DNA from: Anaerolineae bacterium UTCFX1
GTDB lineage: Bacteria > Chloroflexota > Anaerolineae > Anaerolineales > Villigracilaceae
Direction of reading: 5' to 3'
DNA length: 34,762 nucleotides
Assembly: GCA_002050275.1 (NCBI GenBank)
Contig: MWTB01000009.1
Span: 1-34,762 of the forward strand
Shown here: piece by piece, positions 16,725 through 24,853 of the stretch
How the letters are laid out: every line of letters begins with the position of its first letter
Numbering within the stretch: position 1 is the stretch's first letter
Translations under genes and position numbers: made by a program
The notes under the pieces: model-generated
The model's database searches: none
The model's input: the letters and a program-made list of their open reading frames with translations, nothing else
Told to the model about the DNA's origin: nothing

Positions 16725-18428
16725 TTATTTAGCTTTTACCAACGTCAATTTTTCTTTTCCAAACTGGTAATTACCGCTATGTTTTAATGCCTGTTCCGCC
16801 GCGTCAATAGGCAGATCTACAAATGTGACTTTATCTTCAATGCGGATCTTTCCAATCGTATAACCCGGGATATTCGCATGAAAGGCAATCGTGCCAACGA
16901 TATCGTTCGGGCGGATTCCGCTCGACTTGCCTTTGTTCATCTTCAAGCGAATCATGCCCTCCTCATGCGACAAACCGCCGTGCAACCTCTGCTTACCGCC
17001 CCTTCCCGGCTCTTCGCGTCTCTCAAATTTATTTCCCCGCCTGCCTTGAGCGGATCCGAAGGATTCGTCTTTTCTCTTTCTTTCATCGTTTCGGCCGTAC
17101 TCAACGCGAGTTCTTACCTCGCCAATCTCGGCAATCGGTCTCTGTTTCTCATCAGCGCGCGCGATCTTCAACGCCGCCGCTGCGATATTTAACGGATCGT
17201 TTCCTGCCGCGATAAGTTCCTGCACCATTTCGAGTTCGCGTTTGTAGCGTCCGCGCCCAAGCCAGACCTTCATCGTCTCAATGACTTGATTTTCACGGTG
17301 ACGATGGATATCGCCGACGGTAGGAAGCGTCATTTGCGTGACGGGTTGCTTCGTCAATGCTTCCACCTCGCGCAAGCGACGCCTTTCGCGCGGCGCAAGC
17401 AACGTGATGGCGACGCCAGTTTTGCCCGCGCGTCCCGTGCGTCCAATGCGGTGGACGTAGACTTCGGCATCATCTGGCAAATGGAAGTTAAACACATGCG
17501 AGATGTCCTCGATATCCAATCCGCGAGCGGCAACATCGGTTGCGACGAGCACCTTCAATTGATTCGCGCGGAAACGTCCCAGCACGCGCTCGCGGGCGCT
17601 TTGATCCAAGTCGCCGTGAATCGCCTCGGCGGGAATTCCGCGTACGACGAGTTCGTTGGCGAGGCTCGCAGTCTCTGCGCGAGTGCGGGCGAAGATCAAC
17701 GCGCTTTTGATCGGCTCAATCTCGAAGAGACGTGTGAGCGCGTTCGCTTTATCAGCTTCAGGGACGAGGTAGTAGCGCTGTTCGATGGCTGGGGCAGTAA
17801 GCGCGCCCCGTTTAACTGCGACAGTTTGAGGGTCGCGCATGAAGCGGTCTGCCAGTTTGCGAATCCGCACGGGCATGGTCGCGCTAAACAGCGCGGTCTG
17901 CCTCTCCGCTGGGGTCGTCGCAAGGATTTTTTCCACTTCCTCCACGAATCCCATGTTAAGCATTTCGTCGGCTTCATCGAGCACAACCGTTTTGACGTCA
18001 TTTAAAATCAAAACCTTGCGTTCAAGCAGATCGTTCAAGCGACCCGGCGTGCCAACCACAACGTCCACCCCGCGCTTGAGATTTCCGATCTGCGGACCGT
18101 ACGGCTGACCGCCATACACAGCCAACACGCGGACGTGAAGATGCTTGCCATATTCGTTCAACGAATTAGCGACTTGCAATGCAAGCTCGCGCGTGGGCGC
18201 AAGCACCAATGCTTGTGGATTTTTTTGTCGTTGAAAATTTTGCAGAATGGGGAGCGCGAACGCGGCAGTTTTGCCGGTGCCGGTCTGCGCCTGCCCGATC
18301 ACATCTGCCCCCGTGAGCATGATCGGAATCAGCGCGGCTTGGATCGGCGTCGGCGTGGAATAGCCGAGTTCGGCGATCGCCTGCATGATCTCGTCACGCA
18401 GGTTTAAAGAAGTAAATTCGGTTGTCAT
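16725..18428 (-). CDS. DEAD-box ATP-dependent RNA helicase with DbpA-type C-terminal RNA-binding domain
   Basis: 567 residues. N-terminal helicase core with Q motif (TPTPIQ), Walker A AQTGTGKT (Lys53), PTRELA, DEAD, SAT, then the second RecA domain with ARGLDIEDISHVFN and HRIGRTGRAG. A charged linker (about 430-470) leads to a DbpA/RRM-like domain (LHGGLSHEEGMIRLKMNKGK to the end). This is the DeaD/CsdA layout, used in ribosome assembly and mRNA unwinding, often at low temperature. The start at 18428 follows AAAGGAA by 5 bases. The gene is preceded by a leader of about 240 bases rich in hairpins and followed by csp, which suggests a shared cold or RNA-structure role. Confidence 0.95.
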   Translation of the reverse strand: MTTEFTSLNLRDEIMQAIAELGYSTPTPIQAALIPIMLTGADVIGQAQTGTGKTAAFALPILQNFQRQKNPQALVLAPTRELALQVANSLNEYGKHLHVRVLAVYGGQPYGPQIGNLKRGVDVVVGTPGRLNDLLERKVLILNDVKTVVLDEADEMLNMGFVEEVEKILATTPAERQTALFSATMPVRIRKLADRFMRDPQTVAVKRGALTAPAIEQRYYLVPEADKANALTRLFEIEPIKSALIFARTRAETASLANELVVRGIPAEAIHGDLDQSARERVLGRFRANQLKVLVATDVAARGLDIEDISHVFNFHLPDDAEVYVHRIGRTGRAGKTGVAITLLAPRERRRLREVEALTKQPVTQMTLPTVGDIHRHRENQVIETMKVWLGRGRYKRELEMVQELIAAGNDPLNIAAAALKIARADEKQRPIAEIGEVRTRVEYGRNDERKRKDESFGSAQGRRGNKFERREEPGRGGKQRLHGGLSHEEGMIRLKMNKGKSSGIRPNDIVGTIAFHANIPGYTIGKIRIEDKVTFVDLPIDAAEQALKHSGNYQFGKEKLTLVKAK

Positions 18429-18438
18429 CGTTTTCCTT

Positions 18439-18504
18439 TAGTCTGATAGTCGTTAGTCAGATGGTCGGATAGTCGGCAGGCGGTCGGTCAGGGCTATCAG
18501 ACTA
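18439..18504 (-). repeat. Long inverted repeat with GTC-rich interior in the helicase leader
   Basis: Perfect 11-bp arms TAGTCTGATAG (18439-18449) and CTATCAGACTA (18494-18504) enclose 44 bases in which GTC/GGTC recurs about every 8 bases (AGTCG, AGTCAG, GGTCGG, AGTCGG, GGTCGG, GGTCAG). In the mRNA the near arm touches the Shine-Dalgarno of the helicase gene. Confidence 0.65.
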
Positions 18505-18567
18505 CAAGACCAACCAACAATGCGACTAGGCTTTGACAACTCCGTTTCACTTCCTTCTTGCTAATCA

Positions 18568-18591
18568 AGATCTGTCTTCACAGACAGATCT
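18568..18591. repeat. Perfect hairpin in the helicase leader
   Basis: AGATCTGTC/GACAGATCT, 9-bp perfect stem with a TTCACA loop. No T-run follows on either strand, so it is structural rather than a terminator. Confidence 0.6.
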
Positions 18592-18598
18592 GCCCAAC

Positions 18599-18626
18599 AA
18601 AAAAGCCCGAGTCAACTTCATCGGGC
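18599..18626 (-). terminator. Terminator/attenuator hairpin upstream of the helicase gene
   Basis: Minus strand stem GCCCGA/TCGGGC with a 10-base loop followed immediately by TTTTTT. It is 170 bases upstream of the helicase start and about 45 bases downstream of a predicted promoter on the same strand; no gene on that strand precedes it, so attenuation of the helicase transcript (or the end of a short RNA) is the likeliest role. Confidence 0.55.
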
Positions 18627-18675
18627 GTTCGCTTGGAGTAAGTCAAAACAATTCCCAGAGTATTACAGCGACGGG

Positions 18676-18704
18676 AGTATACCACAAAATTAAGAGGCTG
18701 TCGT
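18676..18704 (-). promoter_or_regulatory. Predicted promoter for the helicase leader
   Basis: Minus strand -35 ACGACA (18699-18704), exact 17-base spacer, -10 TATACT (18676-18681). The start point would be near 18669, giving a leader of about 240 bases before the helicase start codon. Confidence 0.5.
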
Positions 18705-18814
18705 TTATAGAGAGCATCCAACCATCAAACGCGTTTACAACCTTGTTGTCTTCCAAAGAGCTTCACGAGAATAACATGCAATGGTTTTGTTAGGCGCTCT
18801 CTATTCGCAGAAGC

Positions 18815-18843
18815 GCGACAAAAATTCTCAAGTGGAATATAAT
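18815..18843 (+). promoter_or_regulatory. Promoter of the kinase-LysM-LCP operon
   Basis: -35 GCGACA (18815-18820), 17-base spacer and a perfect -10 TATAAT (18838-18843). The predicted start near 18850 leaves only about four bases before the ATG at 18854, and no Shine-Dalgarno is present, so the message may be leaderless. Confidence 0.6.
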
Positions 18844-18853
18844 CGTAGTCGCT

Positions 18854-21190
18854 ATGGACTCCGCCTTTAGCCAGATTTTCACGATTCTCACCGAGCCTGC
18901 AGGCAGCTTAATCTATCATCTCATCTTGGTGTTTTCAATCGCGGGTGCATTTCAAGCGGCGTTCATTCATTGGCGCGCAAACGAATTCCCTCAAACCCGT
19001 CGCATGATAACGGGTTTGAGCGTGTTGCTCCTCGCACAGATCGCGCTGTTCGCCGCAGGCGGCGTTGGGAGACAGGGACTGCTTAATCTTCCGCTGATCC
19101 TGCCCCCGTTAGATCGCGCGCTTACGCTTTTTTCGCTCCTATGGATTCTCTGGCTGTGGAACTTTCCCGAACCCAGCCGCGCCGCCGACGCCGTGATCGG
19201 GCTGTTGAGCGCGTTTGTCTTTGCCGGCTTGGCGCTCGCATTCGTTTCGTACGCGCAAGACCCAGCGCGTCTTCCATATAATGAAACGCTCGACGACGGC
19301 ATCTGGCAGTTAGCCAGCATTGCAACAGCCGTTTTTGGATTGCTCCTGCTTGCGTTGCGCCGCCCAAATGGATGGGGGTATGGTCTGGCTGTTCTAACGC
19401 TCGCTTTCGCCGGACACTTGACGCACATGATTCTGGGACGGTTCGACGGAAATTTCCCCGGGGCTGTGCGGCTCGCTTATTTGGCGGCGTTCCCTATGTT
19501 AATGACGTTGCCGCAACGCTTTCCGACCCCTACAGCGATTCCCGCTTCGGTCAGACAAGACACAACGCCCGAAGAACGCCGACGGTATAGCGCCGACCCA
19601 AAGACATTTCATGCGTTACTGGGGTTGGCGGGCGAATCGAATGCCGACAAATTGAGTCAGGCGATCGCGCGCGCCGTCGCTCAAACGATGCTTGCAGATT
19701 TATGCTTTTTGATCTACTTGACCGACAACAAGAACCAATTGCAAATCGCCAGCGGTTACGATCTCATCCGCGAAGAGGCTTTGGAAGGCGGCAGTTTAAA
19801 TAAAAGCATGATGCCGATGCTGGCAAACTCGCTCCAGCGCGGACGCCCCATGCGCTTGCCCTCCAGCAGCACCTCCGCCGATATCAAAGGGCTGGGCGAT
19901 CTATTAGGCTTAACCAACCCCGGTCATATTTTAAGCGTTCCGATCGTTACGCCGGAAAAAGATTCGCTTGGCGGCGTATTGCTTTTATCGCCGTATTCGA
20001 ATCGGCTATGGAGCGCGGAGGATCAAGCGTTTCTCTCGAATATCGCGGTTTCGCTTGTGCCGATCATTCAGCGCGGACAGAAGATGATCTCGCTGGAACA
20101 AAAAGGCGAGCAGACGCGCCAAGCCCTCGACGTGGCGCAAGAGCGTATGAGCCTCCTTGAACGGCAGAACCAGGACCTGCATAAGCAAATTGACGCAATT
20201 CGCGCCGACGCACAAGAAGGCTTGGCGCAAGCCGCAAACTTGGCAGAGATTACCCGCATGCAGGAAGAAACGCATAAAGCGCTTGAACAACTTAAAAAAG
20301 AGAACGAAGAACTGCGCAAAGGAAAAGGCAAAACAACCGCTTCGGGACAGTTCGAAAGCGAACTGCGCCTGACGCTTGAAGAAGTCGCTCGATTGCAAAA
20401 TCAACTGGCGGAAGCGAACATGCGCATGATCGAACTGGAAAAAGGGACGGCATCTGCGCAGGCGGTGGAACAGGCCGAGGTTATCGCTTCAATCTCGCAA
20501 GAACTGCGCCAGCCGATGTCGTCTATCGTTGGCTATACCGACCTGCTGTTAGGCGAATCGGTGGGCATCCTCGGCTCATTACAGCGAAAATTTGTCGAAC
20601 GGATTAAATCGTCCACCGAACGGATCGGAAATTTGGTGGATGACTTAATCCAAGTTAACACGCTTGAGGCGGGTTTGCACAAATTGGAACCCGAAGCGGC
20701 GGACTTGAATTCGATCATTGACAACGCTATGTCATATACGAGCAATCAACTGCGAGAGAAAAACATATCGCTTCTGCTTGATCTGCCGAAGAATCTAGAG
20801 CCTATCCATGTAGATCGCGACGCGCTTCAACAGATTCTGATCCATCTTTTGCAAAATGCGGGCTCCGCCTGTTCGGTCGAGGGGACGGTCCGCCTGCATG
20901 TGGAGATGCGTTTAGAGAAGGGAATCGAGTACGTTCTGATTCAGGTTTCCGATACGGGCGGCGGCATTCCTGCCGAAGATATTGGGCGTGTTTTCACGCG
21001 TCTCTATCGCGCGGACAATGTTTTAATTCAAGGCGTGGGCGATACAGGCGTTGGGCTGTCTATCGCGAAACGGTTGACCGAAGCGCAAAAGGGACGCATT
21101 TGGGTCGAAACGCAAGCCGGCGTCGGCTCTACCTTCAGCGTTTTATTGCCCAACTTGCGGAACCTTACGCCACACGCTCTGAGGAAGTAG
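18854..21190 (+). CDS. Seven-TM, GAF-containing histidine-kinase-like protein lacking the phospho-acceptor His
   Basis: 778 residues. About seven transmembrane helices fill residues 17-215, followed by a GAF-like domain (about 250-410), a long coiled coil (about 415-545), a HisKA region and an ATPase domain. The ATPase boxes look sound: LIHLLQNAGSACS (N-box), VSDTGGGIP (G1) and GDTGVGLSIAKRL (G2). In the H-box, which normally reads SHELRxP, the sequence is ISQELRQP: codon CAA gives Gln549 where the phosphorylated His should be. The protein may therefore be a pseudokinase, or phosphorylate elsewhere. It is first of a tight operon with LysM and LCP genes (3-bp gap, then 4-bp overlap), so a role in sensing envelope state is inferred. 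Confidence 0.85.
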   Translation: MDSAFSQIFTILTEPAGSLIYHLILVFSIAGAFQAAFIHWRANEFPQTRRMITGLSVLLLAQIALFAAGGVGRQGLLNLPLILPPLDRALTLFSLLWILWLWNFPEPSRAADAVIGLLSAFVFAGLALAFVSYAQDPARLPYNETLDDGIWQLASIATAVFGLLLLALRRPNGWGYGLAVLTLAFAGHLTHMILGRFDGNFPGAVRLAYLAAFPMLMTLPQRFPTPTAIPASVRQDTTPEERRRYSADPKTFHALLGLAGESNADKLSQAIARAVAQTMLADLCFLIYLTDNKNQLQIASGYDLIREEALEGGSLNKSMMPMLANSLQRGRPMRLPSSSTSADIKGLGDLLGLTNPGHILSVPIVTPEKDSLGGVLLLSPYSNRLWSAEDQAFLSNIAVSLVPIIQRGQKMISLEQKGEQTRQALDVAQERMSLLERQNQDLHKQIDAIRADAQEGLAQAANLAEITRMQEETHKALEQLKKENEELRKGKGKTTASGQFESELRLTLEEVARLQNQLAEANMRMIELEKGTASAQAVEQAEVIASISQELRQPMSSIVGYTDLLLGESVGILGSLQRKFVERIKSSTERIGNLVDDLIQVNTLEAGLHKLEPEAADLNSIIDNAMSYTSNQLREKNISLLLDLPKNLEPIHVDRDALQQILIHLLQNAGSACSVEGTVRLHVEMRLEKGIEYVLIQVSDTGGGIPAEDIGRVFTRLYRADNVLIQGVGDTGVGLSIAKRLTEAQKGRIWVETQAGVGSTFSVLLPNLRNLTPHALRK

Positions 21191-21193
21191 CTA

Positions 21194-22054
21194 ATGCAAG
21201 TTTTGAAGCAAGCAGGGGGCGGTTTAATCGTAGCAATCGTTTCTATTATTCTGGTGATCGGGGGAATATCGCTGGCGCTCGCCGAATCCGCCCCGCCCGA
21301 GCAGCCTACCGCAACCGCATTTGCCTCGCTAACGCTGCAATCGATATTTTCCAGCGATACTCTCGCGCCGACTGTCACGCTGTTTATTGCGTCTACTGAA
21401 ACATCCACAGCGACGCTTGCCGCGCCTGCAACCTCCGCGCCGCCGTTTGCCTGCCTTCCCCCTAACGGATGGATTCCGATCATCGTCGCCGCCGGCGATA
21501 CGATCTATACTTTGTCGCAACGCTACAAAGTTAGCGAAGATACGCTTAAAAACGGAAACTGCCTGCCCTCGTATGAAGTTCAAGCGGGCAACATATTGTA
21601 CGCGCCTCTCATCGCCGCCACCGCCCCGCCGATCGTTTGCGGCCCGCCCGCCGCTTGGGTCAAAGCCTACGCAGTGCAACCAGGCGATAACCTTTTCCGC
21701 ATCTCGCTGGCGTATCGAATCTCCGTAGCGCAACTGCAATCCGCGAATTGCATGGGAACGTCCACTCTTATTTATACGAATCAGCGTCTATGGGTTCCAA
21801 ATGTTCCGACTAGCACGCCATTGCCCGACGCAACGCTCATATTCCCTTCTTCAACGGCTTCGTTCACTCCTATAACGCCCGCTTTCACCTTTCCTCCGCA
21901 CGCTAGCGCAACCTCCGCCGCTACGAATGCGCCTCCCGTCACGACAACCGACTCGCCGGCGCCGACGATTGTAAATAATCCCACCATCACCCTTGTGCCT
22001 CAGTTTACGCCTTCGATCACGCCCTTTCCTTTGCTAACGCCGCCGAAGCAATGA
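21194..22054 (+). CDS. Membrane-anchored protein with two LysM domains
   Basis: 286 residues. A single N-terminal transmembrane segment (about 9-30) acts as signal anchor, followed by a Thr/Ala/Pro-rich linker, LysM 1 (IVAAGDTIYTLSQRYKVSED, about 95-137), LysM 2 (YAVQPGDNLFRISLAYRISV, about 156-200) and a Pro/Thr-rich disordered tail. Each LysM carries a Cys pair (for example CLPPNG with NGNCLPS, and CGPPAAW with SANCMG), which could form disulfides outside the cell. LysM binds N-acetylglucosamine in peptidoglycan. The start at 21194 follows GAGGAAG, and the gene overlaps the LCP gene by ATGA, so the two products are probably made together at the wall. Confidence 0.92.
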   Translation: MQVLKQAGGGLIVAIVSIILVIGGISLALAESAPPEQPTATAFASLTLQSIFSSDTLAPTVTLFIASTETSTATLAAPATSAPPFACLPPNGWIPIIVAAGDTIYTLSQRYKVSEDTLKNGNCLPSYEVQAGNILYAPLIAATAPPIVCGPPAAWVKAYAVQPGDNLFRISLAYRISVAQLQSANCMGTSTLIYTNQRLWVPNVPTSTPLPDATLIFPSSTASFTPITPAFTFPPHASATSAATNAPPVTTTDSPAPTIVNNPTITLVPQFTPSITPFPLLTPPKQ

Positions 22055-23508
22055 AGAAATTAATACGCATCTTTTTACTGGCAGGTTTTGCGCTGGCGGG
22101 TTGCGGAGTCGATCATCAACCCAATCTGCCGTATGCATTTGTAACAGACGCTCCAAGCGCATCCGCTACGCCGACTCCGTTCCAGCCGGTGTTATGGACT
22201 CAAACGCCAGCGCCTCTTTCAACTCTGCCAATTGCCTCACCCTCAACGCTCGTTCATACAGAGACCCCAACCTTAACGCCCGCTCACACGGAAACCCCAA
22301 CCCCCGACGCAAATCTACTCATCAATACCGTTGCGCCCGTCCCAACTTTTGACAGCCAAGTCCTTAATAACGGACAAGATACTGTTAATTTTCTACTCAT
22401 CGGTTCAGATCGGCGCTCCTCCACCGGCTCTACGCGCACCGATACGATAGTGATCGCCATTCTACGCCCAAGCGAAGGACAGATCTCACTGATTTCCGTT
22501 CCGCGCGATCTGTGGGTTTCGATCCCCGGCTTTGAGAATAACCGCATCAACACCGCGTATCAGGTCGGCGTTTCATCGGGTTACCTCGGCGGTGGTCCGG
22601 CGCTCCTCGAAGAGACTATTTTGTATAACCTCGGCATTCGCATTGACCATACCGCCATGGTGGATTTCAACGGCTTTCGCAAGATCGTTGATACCTTGGG
22701 CGGCGTAGATGTGCCGGTCTCATGTTCGTACACCGATTGGATGTTAATTGACCCGAGTTACGATCCGCAGAATGAAAATAACTGGTATTTACACACGGTC
22801 AACTCCGGCGTAGTGCACATGAGCGGCGACCTCGCGCTCTGGTATGCGCGCTCGCGGCAGAAATCTAGCGATTTCGACCGCGGCAGGCGGCAGCAGGAAG
22901 TGTTGCGCGCTTTGTTTGCGCAAGCCTTACAAACCGGAACGTTAGCGCGCCTGCCTGAGTTATATAATAATTTGAACGATTCCGTCGAAACGGATTTAAA
23001 ATTGGGAGATCTTCTTCAGCTTGCGCGCTACGCGCCCAAAATGACCAACGCCGATATTCGCAGTTATTACATCCGCCCGCCCACCGTGTATTCATGGATC
23101 ACAGACGGCGGAGCGTATGTGCTTTCGCCGAATCAAGAACTGCTTCCGCCGATGATCGCCGAGGCGTTATCGCCGTCTGCGCACAGCGTGGAACGCCAAT
23201 CCGTCGTTATCGAGGTTATGAACGGCACGCGCATCGCCAATTTAGAGACGCTCGCGGCGACGCGACTCAATTACGCCGGCTACAAAACTCACATCATCCC
23301 TCCCGAGCGGCAAGATTACGCCCACTCCGTATTAATTGATAAGACCGCTGTGCAAGATCGTAATTTCAGCGACCCCATCTTCAACGCATTGGGAATTGCG
23401 CCCAGCAGCTTGATCTCCGCGCCCGAACCCGCAAGCGTCGCATCTTATTTGCTGATTCTTGGAAGCGATTACCAACCATGCTTCCACCCTGAAACGCTGG
23501 AAAACTAA
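22051..23508 (+). CDS. LytR-CpsA-Psr (LCP) family lipoprotein with LytR_C domain
   Basis: 485 residues. The signal peptide ends in the lipobox LAGC (Cys18), so it should be a lipoprotein; a Thr/Pro-rich linker follows to about residue 105. The LCP domain (about 108-300) shows NFLLIGSDRR, RTDTIVIAIL, ISVPRDLWV, NRINTAYQVG and DFDRGRRQQEVLRAL, which carry the conserved Arg and Asp residues that hold the polyprenyl-phosphate substrate. A LytR_C-type domain (about 385-475, VVIEVMNGTRIANLETLAATRLN) ends the protein. LCP enzymes transfer glycopolymers from lipid carriers to peptidoglycan or surface proteins. Operon position behind the LysM gene (4-bp overlap) supports a wall-assembly role. It converges on the SUI1 gene with a 10-bp gap. 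Confidence 0.94.
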   Translation: MKKLIRIFLLAGFALAGCGVDHQPNLPYAFVTDAPSASATPTPFQPVLWTQTPAPLSTLPIASPSTLVHTETPTLTPAHTETPTPDANLLINTVAPVPTFDSQVLNNGQDTVNFLLIGSDRRSSTGSTRTDTIVIAILRPSEGQISLISVPRDLWVSIPGFENNRINTAYQVGVSSGYLGGGPALLEETILYNLGIRIDHTAMVDFNGFRKIVDTLGGVDVPVSCSYTDWMLIDPSYDPQNENNWYLHTVNSGVVHMSGDLALWYARSRQKSSDFDRGRRQQEVLRALFAQALQTGTLARLPELYNNLNDSVETDLKLGDLLQLARYAPKMTNADIRSYYIRPPTVYSWITDGGAYVLSPNQELLPPMIAEALSPSAHSVERQSVVIEVMNGTRIANLETLAATRLNYAGYKTHIIPPERQDYAHSVLIDKTAVQDRNFSDPIFNALGIAPSSLISAPEPASVASYLLILGSDYQPCFHPETLEN

Positions 23509-23518
23509 ATTTGCCTTT

Positions 23519-23854
23519 TTAGCCGCCCGCAATCTTAACCTGATATCCCAGTGCGGATAACAATTCCGCGATCTGCTTGCGATGTTCGCCTTGAATTTCA
23601 ATCGTCCCATCTTTGACGGTCCCACCTGCGCCGCATTCTTGCTTAATCCGCTTTGCCAGCGACTTTAACCCCTCAGCCGGCAGCGTCAAATTCTTTATGA
23701 GCGTCACGGCTTTTCCGCCGCGCCCGGACGATTCACGATGCAAGTAAACAGTCTGTTGGCGCAAAGGAACGCTTCCATATCCCTTCGCGGGAGGAGACGG
23801 CGCTTTCCGCGCATCGCCTCGTTCTGAAGACCAGACGGTTTTATAGCTCGACAT
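23519..23854 (-). CDS. SUI1/YciH family translation-factor-like protein
   Basis: 111 residues, the normal length of bacterial YciH. The SUI1 (eIF1) fold is in the C-terminal two thirds: SSGRGGKAVTLIKNLTLPAE, LKSLAKRIKQECGAGGTVKD, GTIEIQGEHRKQIAELLSAL, GYQVKI. Such proteins bind the small ribosomal subunit and are thought to affect start-site choice. The first ATG in the frame is at 23911, but the family begins at MSSYKTVWSSE, so I use the ATG at 23854. Upstream and divergent is the recombinase-like gene (about 100 bp apart). Confidence 0.9.
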   Translation of the reverse strand: MSSYKTVWSSERGDARKAPSPPAKGYGSVPLRQQTVYLHRESSGRGGKAVTLIKNLTLPAEGLKSLAKRIKQECGAGGTVKDGTIEIQGEHRKQIAELLSALGYQVKIAGG

Positions 23855-23953
23855 CGGCGTTTCTAATTGTAATATAAACGTTATCGTGCGGCAAATATTC
23901 GTCGTTGACACAGCCCTCTTTCCCGACTAAACTACACGAAAACAGGAGCCGCC

Positions 23954-24850
23954 ATGCCTGAAAATTTAACTTCACACCTAGATCAGAATACGACGATCGT
24001 CGCTGCGATTAATGCGTGGGAGATGTACCTCGCGGATCAAGGACGTTCGCCGAACACGATTAAAGCTTTCCGATCAGACGTACGCCTGCTGGTCAACTTC
24101 CTGCCTGACGATACGACGTTGAGCAAAGTAACGACCAAAGAGCTCGCTCGTTTCTTTGAATGGATGGAAAATGAGCGCGAGGTAGCATGCAGCCCAAAGA
24201 CACTGGCGCGGCGCATTACTTCCGTCAAGTCGTTATTCCGTTGGCTGCATCAATTTGGCGCAATCGTCGTAGACCCTGCCGAGAAGATCGCACAACGATC
24301 CGTGATCAGCCCCGTCCCGATGGTGTTGACTCGCGAAGAGTATGAGCGGGCGTTGCTTGCCGCCGATCGCCGCCGCCGCGCCGCCAAGCCCGACGCTCGT
24401 TTGTATACATTGGCGTATCTGCTTCTTTCCACCGGCGTTAAGAAGAGCGAAACGCTCGGAATCGAAATCGAGCATCTCGAATTAGATGCGCCCGACGAAC
24501 CGCAGGTTTTCATCAAATATGCTTCGCCGGCGAATCGCTATAAAGAGCGCAAAATCACGCTTCCACAAGATTGGCTTCCCGCGTACGAAGAGTATCTCGC
24601 CCAATATAAGCCGGAAACAAAACTTTTTCCGTGGTCGCCGCGCCGGTTGGAATACCTACTCGAAGATCTCAGCGCGGAAGCAGGGCTGACGAAACGTATT
24701 TCTTTTGACATGTGCCGCTGGACATGCGCGCTCAACGATTATCGCGCCGGTATGGAACCGGATGCGATTCGCCAGAAACTTGGCGTGTCGAAAATCCAAT
24801 GGCGCGAACTGTTCAATAAGTTGAGAATCCTGGCGGAAAAAGAAGAGTGA
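23954..24850 (+). CDS. Tyrosine-recombinase (XerC/D-like) homologue with missing catalytic residues
   Basis: 298 residues. The N-terminal SAM-like core-binding domain is normal (WEMYLADQGRSPNTIKAFRS, then DVRLLVNFL), and the C-terminal half follows the catalytic fold. Against the XerC/D pattern, Arg I (TGLRxSE) is Lys163 in TGVKKSE, the HxxR motif reads DMCR (His to Asp252, Arg255 kept), the His/Trp after Gly is Val278 in LGVSK, and the Tyr nucleophile position is Phe287 (TTC) in RELFNK. This should not cut DNA in the usual way. It may be a DNA-binding protein derived from a Xer enzyme. ATG 23954 has AGGAG 5 bases upstream. It converges on tilS with a 3-bp gap; I see no attachment sites or phage genes. 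Confidence 0.85.
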   Translation: MPENLTSHLDQNTTIVAAINAWEMYLADQGRSPNTIKAFRSDVRLLVNFLPDDTTLSKVTTKELARFFEWMENEREVACSPKTLARRITSVKSLFRWLHQFGAIVVDPAEKIAQRSVISPVPMVLTREEYERALLAADRRRRAAKPDARLYTLAYLLLSTGVKKSETLGIEIEHLELDAPDEPQVFIKYASPANRYKERKITLPQDWLPAYEEYLAQYKPETKLFPWSPRRLEYLLEDLSAEAGLTKRISFDMCRWTCALNDYRAGMEPDAIRQKLGVSKIQWRELFNKLRILAEKEE

Positions 24851-24853
24851 TCG

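Noticed and set aside
17286..18005. 239-codon plus-strand frame opposite the helicase gene
   Set aside because: Antisense to the conserved helicase motifs; no family features.
18533..18793. 86-codon plus-strand frame in the helicase leader
   Set aside because: Overlaps three hairpins and a promoter on the other strand; low-complexity translation without a ribosome site.
23954..24850. Integrated element marked by the recombinase-like gene
   Set aside because: No tRNA, direct repeats, phage or transposase genes around it, neighbours are housekeeping genes, and the enzyme's catalytic residues are missing.
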